Counted from the first letter of the stretch, positions 27,434-36,190 are shown. The stretch is 36,190 bases of DNA from Candidatus Uhrbacteria bacterium (GCA_016215325.1 JACRJV010000003.1:1-36190), one strand, 5' to 3'. Translations and numbers: made by a program. Notes: a model not told the origin generated them from the letters alone.

Positions 27434-28210
27434 CTATATCGTCATGCATGAAAACCCTCCATCCACGGCAATTTCAGCGCCTGTTACAAAGGATGCCGCA
27501 TCGGAAGCAAGCCATATCACTGCACCGACGAGTTCTTCTGGCTCTCCATATCGGCCCATGGGCGTATGCCCTAAAATAGCCGCTCCGCGCTCGGGGGTGA
27601 TAAAATTCTTCCGGTTCCATTCTGTCGGGAAAAAACCAGGTCTCAATGCATTCACCCGCACCCCTTTCGTGGCCCATTCTCGAGCAATATTCTGGGTGAG
27701 ATTTTTAATTCCCGCTTTCGCAACGGAATAGGCAAATGCTTTGGACAATGGTGGACCGGAGGATGCCGAAGAAATATTAATAATCGATCCTTTGCCCTGT
27801 TTGAACATTTGTCCTCCAAATACCTGACAGCCGAATAATGTGCCTTTCACGTGCACGGCCAGAATGGCATCCCATTCTGCTTCTCGGATCTCTAACAACG
27901 GCGTTGGCGCATTAATTCCAGCACCATTGATCAAAATATCGACGCGCCCATACCGATCAAGAATTTTTTTTAACGCTTCTTGCCAATCATTTTTTTTTGT
28001 CACGTCAATGGCGCAATAGGAGGCACTGCCACCATTGTGCTGAATATCGTTGGTCACTTGAGAAGCTGCTTCCTCGGTGCGATCCAAAATCATCACATGG
28101 CACCCCATTGACCCAAGGGCTCGAGCCATTGTTCCACACAAGAGGCCACCGCCTCCAGTAATCGCGACAACGCGCCCTCTTACGTCAAATAATTTATCAA
28201 TAGAACTCAT
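27434..28210 (-). CDS. Classical SDR oxidoreductase
   Basis: VVAITGGGGLLCGTMARALG; ILINGAGINAPTPL; YSVAKAGIKNLTQNIAREWATKGVRVNALRPGFFPT; VDGGFSCMTI. M at 28210 overlaps the HAD stop at 28207. Confidence 0.92.
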   Translation of the reverse strand: MSSIDKLFDVRGRVVAITGGGGLLCGTMARALGSMGCHVMILDRTEEAASQVTNDIQHNGGSASYCAIDVTKKNDWQEALKKILDRYGRVDILINGAGINAPTPLLEIREAEWDAILAVHVKGTLFGCQVFGGQMFKQGKGSIINISSASSGPPLSKAFAYSVAKAGIKNLTQNIAREWATKGVRVNALRPGFFPTEWNRKNFITPERGAAILGHTPMGRYGEPEELVGAVIWLASDAASFVTGAEIAVDGGFSCMTI

Positions 28211-28857
28211 ACAAACGTATATCTTGAACAAAGATACTTTTTGATGCCAACCATATCCCCAAACCGAGCGAATGTCCCATTGGTCGCAAATCGGCCGCTA
28301 TCACGGCCAATAAATTCTATGCCAACCCCCCGAGCGGCCCGATAATCATCCTCAGTATCTCCAATGGATACCCACGAACCGGATTGCTGGTGATATTTCT
28401 TGAGTATATCCTGAAACGCCTCTGGTTTAGTCCATGGACTTGTATAGATGTCACTGAAATACTGCCGGATCCCTCGCGCGACGATTATTATTTCAAAATA
28501 CTCTCTTGGGTTGACGGTAACAATAATGAGAGCTACTCTATTCGAAAAAAAATCTAAAAATTCTTGAGTCCCCACAACAAATGGGCACACCACTATTGCA
28601 TCGAATACCAATGCGGTGTAGGCACTGTCCAGTTTCGCTTCCATCTCGGGCGTATATTCCTCTCCAAGAACCTGTTCAGTCACATAACGAAACTTTTCAT
28701 ATCGATTCTGGTGTTCATGGGCGAGATGGTATTCCATAACAGTGCCCACAATCGATGGACCGTAGTCCTTGAAAAGATCCTGCCAACCCTGATCTTTGAT
28801 ATGAGCAGATTCAAGAATCGTACCATCAAAGTCAAGAATAATTCCCTGCAATTTCAC
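28207..28857 (-). CDS. HAD-superfamily phosphatase
   Basis: IILDFDGTILES (motif I), VTVN (motif II), SWVSIGDTEDDYRAARGVGIEFIGRD (motif IV). Confidence 0.88.
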   Translation of the reverse strand: MKLQGIILDFDGTILESAHIKDQGWQDLFKDYGPSIVGTVMEYHLAHEHQNRYEKFRYVTEQVLGEEYTPEMEAKLDSAYTALVFDAIVVCPFVVGTQEFLDFFSNRVALIIVTVNPREYFEIIIVARGIRQYFSDIYTSPWTKPEAFQDILKKYHQQSGSWVSIGDTEDDYRAARGVGIEFIGRDSGRFATNGTFARFGDMVGIKKYLCSRYTFV

Positions 28858-28892
28858 AGCCCCGGCATCATAACAAACACCCGCACAAACTC

Positions 28893-29678
28893 CTACCGAT
28901 GTTCTTTAATAAGCTCCTTCATTACAGCACTCCACTGCCACAACACAAACAAATCAGAACTCAAAATAATAAATGTATACCCCGCTGCAAAAGCCTCATC
29001 AATCTTTTGCCGGTCAACCGCCGCAATCTGTGTTCCGCAGGATTTTTTATATCTTGCACAGGCCTCAACCACCGTGTGTGCCGCCTCGCGCACGAGGAGA
29101 TGATCGGGCTGTCCAGGAACCCCCAAGGATCCGGAAAGGTCATACGGACCGATCATCACACCATCAACTTCTTCAAATTGAAGAAGTTGGTCGATATTTT
29201 CTACGCCCTCTACTGTTTCAATCTGAATGATAAACGGCGAGCTCTCATTCCAACCAGAAACGTATGCATCAAAATAAAAACCATACCCATGAGCACGGGC
29301 GACTCCAAAACTCCGGCGGCCCGCGGGTGGGAATTTTAAAAGATTCACCAATCGACGCAATTCTTCGGGTGTTGAAACCATCGGCGCAATCAGTCCATCG
29401 GCGCCAGAGTCTAACATGGGTTTTATCATTTCAATGCCATGAGAAACGGGTCGCGGCAAGCATGGTACGCCTAGAGATTGTGAACTCACAATAATTTGCT
29501 GCGCGTCAAACAAACCCATAGTGCTGTGCTCCATGTCGATAGCCATAAAATCAACGCCCGATCGGGCGATGATTTCGGTGATCGAAGGATGGCCAAACGA
29601 TGTCCATCCGCCGAACAATCTTGCACGGCCCCGTAATTGCTGCTTCAATGATCGACGCGTAGTATGGAGATTACTCAT
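28893..29678 (-). CDS. HpcH/HpaI-family class II aldolase
   Basis: GWTSFGHPSITEIIARSGVDFMAIDMEHSTMGLFDAQQ; LDSGADGLIAPMVSTPEELRRLV; IIQIETVEGVENID; VDGVMIGPYDLSGSLGVPGQ. Confidence 0.92.
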   Translation of the reverse strand: MSNLHTTRRSLKQQLRGRARLFGGWTSFGHPSITEIIARSGVDFMAIDMEHSTMGLFDAQQIIVSSQSLGVPCLPRPVSHGIEMIKPMLDSGADGLIAPMVSTPEELRRLVNLLKFPPAGRRSFGVARAHGYGFYFDAYVSGWNESSPFIIQIETVEGVENIDQLLQFEEVDGVMIGPYDLSGSLGVPGQPDHLLVREAAHTVVEACARYKKSCGTQIAAVDRQKIDEAFAAGYTFIILSSDLFVLWQWSAVMKELIKEHR

Positions 29679-29681
29679 ACC

Positions 29682-30563
29682 TTACCGTGCAGAATAATTT
29701 TCAATTTCCATCAAAGGAACCTCTCGGACAAGATCATAGACCATCTTTGCCTGACGCAAAATTTCTTTCACATACCGAAGGTGAATTTGCGTCGCCGGAT
29801 CGGACAATGCCCGATCGGGTTCGTCATGAATTTCCATAAATAACGCATTCGCTCCAGCGGCCATGGCCGCACGAACCAAGGCCGGAATAAACTCTCGTTG
29901 GCCCCCGCTCATTGTCCCCAAAGCGCTCGGCATCTGGATACTGTGCGTCGCGTCGTAGCAGACGGGGTAGCCTGTTTCTTTCATAATCTGGAGGCACCGC
30001 ATATCGGATACCAGCATATTGTAGCCAAAAAATGTTCCCCGATCGGTCAGAAGAATATTCTGATTTCCGGTCGACGCAACTTTCTGTGCGCTGTTGCGCA
30101 TATTCCAGGGGCTCATAAACTGCCCCTTCTTAATATGGATGGCCCGACCCGTCTTCCCAGCAGCTTTCAAAAGATGCGTTTGCCGACAAAGATATGCGGG
30201 GATCTGAATAAAATCAACGACCTTGGCGGTCGCTTCCATCCATTCAACGTTGCTGACGTCACAGTTGACCGGCACCCCATGCACTTCTCTCACGCGTTGA
30301 AGTACTTGCAACCCCTCTTCGACTCCCAAGCCATGAAATGAAGTACTCGAACTACGGCAATCTTTATCATAACAAGACTTGTAAATAAATTGTACGCCCA
30401 AAGATTCGGTGACCGCCTTGAGCTCCTTGGCGATAAATAACGCGTGCTCTTCTGATTCAATGGCACAAGGGCCTCCAATGAGCGTCAGCGGCTGATGTTC
30501 TCCAATGGTTACTTTCGCCACGTCTCCCCCGCCGATTGTAATATCTTTTACAAGACTCACCAT
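29682..30563 (-). CDS. kdsA: KdsA-like 3-deoxy-ulosonate-8-phosphate synthase (metal-dependent type, altered A5P-binding motif)
   Basis: LIGGPCAIESEEHAL; KSCYDKDCRSSSTSFHGLGVEEGL; DFIQIPAYLCRQTHLL; YDATHSIQMP; SGGQREFIPALVRAAMAAGANALFMEIHDEPDRALSDPATQ. Confidence 0.88.
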   Translation of the reverse strand: MVSLVKDITIGGGDVAKVTIGEHQPLTLIGGPCAIESEEHALFIAKELKAVTESLGVQFIYKSCYDKDCRSSSTSFHGLGVEEGLQVLQRVREVHGVPVNCDVSNVEWMEATAKVVDFIQIPAYLCRQTHLLKAAGKTGRAIHIKKGQFMSPWNMRNSAQKVASTGNQNILLTDRGTFFGYNMLVSDMRCLQIMKETGYPVCYDATHSIQMPSALGTMSGGQREFIPALVRAAMAAGANALFMEIHDEPDRALSDPATQIHLRYVKEILRQAKMVYDLVREVPLMEIENYSAR

Positions 30564-30569
30564 ACTTCT

Positions 30570-30977
30570 TTACGTTGACGGAATTAATGCTTTTAAGAGA
30601 CGGTGAAGGTGAACCAATCCCAATAATCGATTGCTACCATCAATGACGGGCAGAACCCAACATTGATACTTTTCAAACATCGCCAATCCTTCTTGAAGTG
30701 TGGCCTCCGGCCGAATCTTTTTTGGGGCCTTGGAACCAACTTCTCTCGCCGGAGTCATAAAGAGGTGCGGGAGGGGTTTTTGCGTGCTGAGTATCAGGCG
30801 TCGGATATCGCCATCGGTCACTAACCCAGCCAGAAACTCGCCGCACATGACACACACCGCCCCCAACCCTTTCCGGTTCATCTCATCCAAAACATCACGA
30901 AGACAATCATCCTCGTTCACCATAGGACGTTCAGTGCCCGTAGCCATAATCTCCTTAATCAGCATACCCCAATTCAT
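30570..30977 (-). CDS. Stand-alone CBS-domain pair resembling the C-terminal half of KdsD/KpsF
   Basis: 135 aa; IMATGTERPMVNEDDCLRDVLDEMNRKGLGAVCVMCGEFLAGLVTDGDIRRLI...VLPVIDGSNRLLGLVHLHRLLKA. No SIS domain in this ORF or its neighbours. Confidence 0.85.
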   Translation of the reverse strand: MNWGMLIKEIMATGTERPMVNEDDCLRDVLDEMNRKGLGAVCVMCGEFLAGLVTDGDIRRLILSTQKPLPHLFMTPAREVGSKAPKKIRPEATLQEGLAMFEKYQCWVLPVIDGSNRLLGLVHLHRLLKALIPST

Positions 30978-30980
30978 TAA

Positions 30981-32810
30981 TTACAGAAAAACACACATCC
31001 GTTGTTCATCGACGGGTAAAAAATAATTCTTGATGTATTCAGACGCGGCCAGGTATTCCCGTTCAACGATCTCCGACGGAAGGCAACACAATTCATTAAT
31101 CGCAGCGCCAAGATCATTATGATACGTTACCGTTCGTTTGAGCGCAGGACATTGAAATAAGGGGTCAAACGAAAGCATCGAGCCATTGTCATAGTACACG
31201 AGACGTTTACCTACCGTCAAGGATTCGAGAGCCACAGTACTCCCCCAATAGACCACAACATCAGACCACTCAATGTCTTCTGTGAGACTCCTGCACCGAG
31301 ATATTTCAACATTTCCTATCGTTCGCGGATTTACGATTAGATAACGTCGGATTGCATCTAGTGGGAGAACAGGATGAGCGCGGATACGAATGGCATACTG
31401 GGCCTTGCCAGAGAGTTGATGCAAAACTAAATTAACCATTTTATAGACCTCAATAATCCCCTCCATCGCAACCAACACATGATACGGATCGTGCGGCGCG
31501 TTCACCCGCTCTACATTCGGCTGAAACGCAGCTAATCGTAATGCGCATCCGGATCGAATCATTAATTCGGGATATCGCCCATAGTGCTGTAAAAGGTCTT
31601 TTGGTATCTCTCCAGTGGTTATGATCCGATCTGGAAGAAACCCTTGGTCATGCTCTTGAGTTCTAGTAAATAGATTTGCTGATGCTTGAGGAACGACATT
31701 TTGTTGATAGCCAATGATCTGCGTCGTAGAAGAATCCTGGCGCAACGCTGAGATACACATCCGCTCCCAGGGATTATTTTCGTAGGTGTAATAGAGAGCC
31801 GAAATCGGAGGACACACGCGTACGAGTCGAAGCATGGCGTCAAAATGTAATACATTAATGAGTTCAATACCATTCACTGTCTTAATGAGTTCATTGTTAA
31901 TGATTGATTGGATATCATACCCAAAAAACTTGACGGGCCTACGAATATGGAGTTGTAAAAAAAGTAATTTTATACCGGCATAGAAAATTTCATGCATTGT
32001 TATCATCTGTTCAAGTGGGATAATCAAAGTATTGGTTATTTTTTTTATGCGTTCAAGGCATCGACGATAGGGGCCGAGAATCGTTCCAAAGACGATCACG
32101 GATCTGGACTGTTGTAAAAGTGGGAGAAGAGACCCGAAAAACACATCACAATATCCATCGGTGCGGAATGAGTGTTCAAGAATAAAGGATTTCAGAATGA
32201 AATGAAGTGTTTGATCTTGAGATATTGTAGTCTTCCGTACGGGTCCTAATATCCAACGCGCTTGACAGACTCGAACAACCACTCGAACCATCTGAACAAC
32301 CACGGAGGCACGATAATAACACTGGCCATAAAGTACGTCACTGAGTTTACGAAACACAAAAGAGGGACAACTAAACGCCACATCTTCCTTAACGACAACT
32401 TGTTCCAATGCCCTAAGAATAGTCCATGAAGGATTAACGATGATGAGGTGATCAAACTCCAATGTTCGTAGCAGCTCCATGATTGTATAAAGCTGCTGAA
32501 GCGCGGAAGGGATAGGCGATGCAAAACGGTTTTTAGAAGCAATATAGGTCGACCACCATAGTCGACTCCCGCGTTGCTGTCTATTACATTCATCAATCGC
32601 ACCCAAATACTCATTTAAAAATTTTCCCGATCGATCCTCGTCACGAGCAACTTCTGGTGCAGGCGTCCATCCGGATTGTACAAGCTTCTCCTGGAGCGCT
32701 GGGGCCGCTTGCTGGAATACGACAAAAAAACGCCGTTGACGTATAGGATCTAAACAAGAAAGTACTCTATTAATTTGCCGTACGCTGAATACGACATCAA
32801 TTGTTTTCAT
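30981..32810 (-). CDS. Surface-carbohydrate biosynthesis protein, probable GT-B fold
   Basis: 609 aa; C-terminal IRIRAHPVLPLDAIRRYL...DIEWSDVVVYWGSTVALESLTVGKRLVYYDNG resembles CDP-glycerol/capsule-type transferases. Confidence 0.6.
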   Translation of the reverse strand: MKTIDVVFSVRQINRVLSCLDPIRQRRFFVVFQQAAPALQEKLVQSGWTPAPEVARDEDRSGKFLNEYLGAIDECNRQQRGSRLWWSTYIASKNRFASPIPSALQQLYTIMELLRTLEFDHLIIVNPSWTILRALEQVVVKEDVAFSCPSFVFRKLSDVLYGQCYYRASVVVQMVRVVVRVCQARWILGPVRKTTISQDQTLHFILKSFILEHSFRTDGYCDVFFGSLLPLLQQSRSVIVFGTILGPYRRCLERIKKITNTLIIPLEQMITMHEIFYAGIKLLFLQLHIRRPVKFFGYDIQSIINNELIKTVNGIELINVLHFDAMLRLVRVCPPISALYYTYENNPWERMCISALRQDSSTTQIIGYQQNVVPQASANLFTRTQEHDQGFLPDRIITTGEIPKDLLQHYGRYPELMIRSGCALRLAAFQPNVERVNAPHDPYHVLVAMEGIIEVYKMVNLVLHQLSGKAQYAIRIRAHPVLPLDAIRRYLIVNPRTIGNVEISRCRSLTEDIEWSDVVVYWGSTVALESLTVGKRLVYYDNGSMLSFDPLFQCPALKRTVTYHNDLGAAINELCCLPSEIVEREYLAASEYIKNYFLPVDEQRMCVFL

Positions 32811-34294
32811 ACATTCACACTCTTCGATCCGCCAGTAGTCACTAGTCGTAAGCCCATGATCATAGATTTGAAACTTTGGTAGTTTTCACCCGTCAGGATT
32901 CGGAAACGAACTCCAAAATACCCGTACATTACAAGAATAGTAATTTTATACAAAAAACGGATTAGATACCCCGCGTGGATCCACCGCAATATAAGCAGCC
33001 CTAGAACCAAGGCCGAAAGCAGTGCAATAAAGATGACTATTTTTCTGTATTCCCACCCGATTCGATATGCGCGTTGCGAGACATAAAACGAAATCGTAAT
33101 CGAAATACCTCCAGAGACAAGTGTTCCCCACGCAGCACCCAACATGCCGAATTTGATAATTAACGGAATTGTAATTGCGATAGTAAGACCAATACTTAGA
33201 AATGTAAGCAGAGAAATGGTTAATGTTTTTTTGGCAAACAAAAGTTGTGGTTGTTTACCAAAAAACATGATCGCATAGTACAGCGAGAGGATAAGAACAA
33301 CATCGGCTGCACCTCGATACGCCGGGGCGAGAAGTAGCCAGGTCATTTCCTCCGCGAAAATCCCAACCAACAGGGCCATAAACATAGAAAGGTACGCAAA
33401 AGGGGTGAGATACCGGCCCACCGCCTCTTTGCCGAGCTCGCCTAAATTGAACATTCTTTGATATACCTGCGGTGCGTACACATTTTGGATTGCGGTCATA
33501 CATGTGAATACGACATTCGCGATTTTCTGTCCGATGCTGTAGACACCAACCCCGCCAACCGAATCAAGAAATCGAAGCATATACTTATCGGCCTGATTAC
33601 CGACCACTCCCACAAAAAACCGCGGAGTTAAAGGATAACTCAATTTCAACACTTCTTTTAATATCCCCCAATCCAATGTGGGCGGTAATTCTTTTACAAA
33701 TCGCGTGGTGACAATAAGAAAAACCACTAGACCGGCAATAGCTTGGCCCCACACGATACCAGTAATACCAAACCCCAAACCGACGACAAGTAGGAGCGCG
33801 ATCACAGCGGAAAGCACGATCTCGTCAATCGTATACCAAACAAATTTCTTCGCGTTCTCGGTGTTTTTATAATAAGTGAGATAATACGCTTTTAAACTCG
33901 TAATCCCATTCGCACAAAATGCTAAAAAAAGAAGTGGACCATATGCCGCAGACCCAGTAACCCACTGTGCGAGAACACCTCGAAAAAAATATGTAACGCT
34001 GGCGAGAAATGTAAATAATACAGTAGTAAACAATAACGTTGAGTAAAGAAGTGCGGCAATCCTTTTGATGTCATGGTGTTCAAAATAATTGCGCTCGTAG
34101 ATAATCGGCATACCAAAACTAGCCACTCCTCCCATAAATATGGCATACGCTTGAACGAGCGCCAACACGCCATACTCCTCGCGGGAAATAAAACGAGTAA
34201 ATACCGGCAAGGTCACAAACGCAACAACATTCCCGGCCACGACAGCAAACAAATACACTAGGCTATTTTTTAATTGTCGTTCGCGAGATGCCAT
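32807..34294 (-). CDS. wzx: Wzx-like polysaccharide flippase (MATE/MOP superfamily)
   Basis: NSLVYLFAVVAGNVVAFVTLPVFTRFISREEYGVLALVQAYAIFMGGVASFGM; about 12-14 TM. Confidence 0.92.
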   Translation of the reverse strand: MASRERQLKNSLVYLFAVVAGNVVAFVTLPVFTRFISREEYGVLALVQAYAIFMGGVASFGMPIIYERNYFEHHDIKRIAALLYSTLLFTTVLFTFLASVTYFFRGVLAQWVTGSAAYGPLLFLAFCANGITSLKAYYLTYYKNTENAKKFVWYTIDEIVLSAVIALLLVVGLGFGITGIVWGQAIAGLVVFLIVTTRFVKELPPTLDWGILKEVLKLSYPLTPRFFVGVVGNQADKYMLRFLDSVGGVGVYSIGQKIANVVFTCMTAIQNVYAPQVYQRMFNLGELGKEAVGRYLTPFAYLSMFMALLVGIFAEEMTWLLLAPAYRGAADVVLILSLYYAIMFFGKQPQLLFAKKTLTISLLTFLSIGLTIAITIPLIIKFGMLGAAWGTLVSGGISITISFYVSQRAYRIGWEYRKIVIFIALLSALVLGLLILRWIHAGYLIRFLYKITILVMYGYFGVRFRILTGENYQSFKSMIMGLRLVTTGGSKSVNV

Positions 34295-34300
34295 AGAGCG

Positions 34301-36190
34301 CTACAATGGACGGTGCAACAACGCTCGAAACCGTTCGATCGCTTTTCCATCTCGATACGGATCAGAGAGCGGTGAATCAATGGACAGAGGGTTGCGATAC
34401 TCTCTGTCCTTGGGGGCCAAAAAATCACGTACCCGAGCCTCAAGCTCTCCAAGACCATGGGTCGTCAACCCTGCAATAGTGGCATATGGGGTGTCACGAT
34501 AATATCCCATGGGGTCATGCCAAATCGCTGGGCGATTCACGCTCAGCGCCTCAAACGTTGGAGATGTGAATGCAATAGAGAGCACAAGGTCTGAAGTTGA
34601 AATGAGCTGCGCACCATCAACGGAAGAAGGGTACACGGTAATACGGGGATGTGCTGACAAACGTTCGTAGCATTCCAGGAGCTTTTTTCCGAGTACGGGA
34701 TCAAACGTCTTTTCCGAACCTCTGGATTTTTTTTCTTTTATAATCACTGCGACCTCTGGATATGATTTAACTAATTGAAGTAGATGCTGCGCAAATGCGA
34801 ACCCCTCACGATAGGACGGCGTCCCATGGGGAGCATACGTGGAATCAAAAGCGGTAATCACAAAATATTTTTGATCCCTAAAATATGCAATCTTTGGTAA
34901 ACTAGCGCCACTGTTGTTTTTCTCCTGGATATTTGCACTCCAAAGACAACCCACTACATGTACTGATTTTAATTGCGACGGGTGCTGTGCATAAAATTCA
35001 GCAATAAAATCGTCCCATGTCACAAAATGATCGTAAGAAAGATACGTCCAATAGGGATGCCGCATACGGCAATCGGGAACTGTCCCAAGGAGATTGCCCC
35101 CAATATACATAGAATCCGTGTAGTACCACGTCGATATTCCGGCTTGCGAAAGGGCGATATTGCGGGGGATATGATTGATCCCAAAATCTGAATGCGTGAT
35201 AAAATGTTTGATTTGAATCTCTTGTGCGATATCTTGCCATAAAAAATAATGATAGAGCGCGCGCCACGCTATGCCCCATTCACGAGAATGATGTAAAAAA
35301 AATCCTCGACCGCCAACACAAAGAAGCAACAGCCACTGCAATGGCCGGGAGAACAATGTCTGCCTCCGCGAATACTCATGCACCGCGCCAGAGATATTTT
35401 TTAATTTGGCCACCTCAGAGCGTGGTATGCGGGCAAGTGGCAGATACACCACTTCATGAGGAAAAATCAAAGATCCGTCAATAATGAAATCAGGGCCTCT
35501 TCTATTTTTTCTCAATTGATGCGCGCCAATGATCGCAACGCCATATTTGTACATTCGTTTTTTTGGTTGATGGATGATTGTCTGGTACACCCACAGCGGA
35601 AAACTTACAAGTGTGCTCGTGATACAATGCCCGATTATTAACACCGTTCTCTTACCACCCCTGATCGTATTATCAAAAACCCCGGCAAGATATGCGGAGA
35701 TGGAGAAATGAATGGACGGGTGCTCCACGAGCTGCACCCCTGCCGCGACAATCAACTTCTTTAAAAAAAGATATTGTGGAATGTTGAAGTCGGGATAAAA
35801 TACGATGTGTTTCCCAGCGAACCGTTCGCTTAATTTATTCAGCAGTATATTCGCTGAATAAAACTCCGCTAAACGTTCACAAAGGTACTTTTTAAACACC
35901 GTTTCCGCTGATGATGTGCCAAGCGCATGATCCAGATGATCCACGATTGCTGAAATTTTCTTTCGATAGAATGGGAACACTCTTTCAACTTGTTCCACCG
36001 CAGTGTCGCCCGCAACGCGATATATTCTCTGGAATTCTCCTTCCGCTAAGGAAAGTGTTTGTACGGTACCGCTCTGGCGATAGGTAGACACATAGTCCGG
36101 TACTACTGAAAAAAAATATCGTCTCTTGTGGTACGCAGAAAATGCCTCCAGAACATAAACACGTTTATGTTGCCAAAGGAACCGAATGAT
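34301..36190 (-). CDS. Polysaccharide biosynthesis protein (PFTS-motif-like, GT-B-like); 5' end lies beyond the window
   Basis: C-terminal AVIIKEKKSRG...LISTSDLVLSIAFTSPTFEALSVNRPAIWHDP. The track's GTG start (36091) is not the true start: the frame stays open to 36190 (IIRFLWQHKRVYVLEAFSAYHKRRYFFSVVPDYVSTY...). Confidence 0.7.
   Translation of the reverse strand: MIRFLWQHKRVYVLEAFSAYHKRRYFFSVVPDYVSTYRQSGTVQTLSLAEGEFQRIYRVAGDTAVEQVERVFPFYRKKISAIVDHLDHALGTSSAETVFKKYLCERLAEFYSANILLNKLSERFAGKHIVFYPDFNIPQYLFLKKLIVAAGVQLVEHPSIHFSISAYLAGVFDNTIRGGKRTVLIIGHCITSTLVSFPLWVYQTIIHQPKKRMYKYGVAIIGAHQLRKNRRGPDFIIDGSLIFPHEVVYLPLARIPRSEVAKLKNISGAVHEYSRRQTLFSRPLQWLLLLCVGGRGFFLHHSREWGIAWRALYHYFLWQDIAQEIQIKHFITHSDFGINHIPRNIALSQAGISTWYYTDSMYIGGNLLGTVPDCRMRHPYWTYLSYDHFVTWDDFIAEFYAQHPSQLKSVHVVGCLWSANIQEKNNSGASLPKIAYFRDQKYFVITAFDSTYAPHGTPSYREGFAFAQHLLQLVKSYPEVAVIIKEKKSRGSEKTFDPVLGKKLLECYERLSAHPRITVYPSSVDGAQLISTSDLVLSIAFTSPTFEALSVNRPAIWHDPMGYYRDTPYATIAGLTTHGLGELEARVRDFLAPKDREYRNPLSIDSPLSDPYRDGKAIERFRALLHRPL

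Noticed and set aside
14-36190. Transposase, integrase, tRNA or rRNA genes
   Set aside because: None recognisable in any translated ORF or by eye in the spacers.

Overview
The window is almost entirely one minus-strand surface-polysaccharide (O-antigen/capsule/S-layer-glycan type) biosynthesis cluster. It is tightly packed, with many 4-30 nt overlaps between neighbouring genes. Recognisable parts are: a WbpM/CapD-like membrane dehydratase; a WecA/MraY-type glycosyl-1-P transferase; NDP-sugar tailoring enzymes (WxcM/FdtA-like cupin, epimerases, RmlD-like reductase, WecB-like 2-epimerase, two Zn-ribbon methyltransferases); AsnB; several GT2/GT4 glycosyltransferases; multi-TM proteins (DUF2079-like, Wzy-like, WaaL-like); a Wzx flippase; and two large GT-B-like 'surface carbohydrate' proteins. 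The most interesting block is ~24.7-31.0 kb. It is a 3-deoxy-ulosonate (KDO-like) cassette: KdsB-like cytidylyltransferase, two SDRs, a HAD phosphatase, an HpcH/HpaI aldolase, a KdsA homologue with an altered KANRSS motif, and a stand-alone CBS pair that looks like the tail of KdsD without its SIS isomerase domain. A second unusual block (14.87-16.70 kb) interrupts the sugar operon. It holds a GC-rich orphan ORF with a perfect Shine-Dalgarno, a leader hairpin, a terminator and an apparent -1 frameshift, plus a small toxin/antitoxin-like pair (RHPEL-type nuclease-fold protein + DUF2283-like) whose first gene is also frameshifted and is preceded by a palindrome-overlapped promoter. All family calls are from reading motifs by eye; no database search was run.
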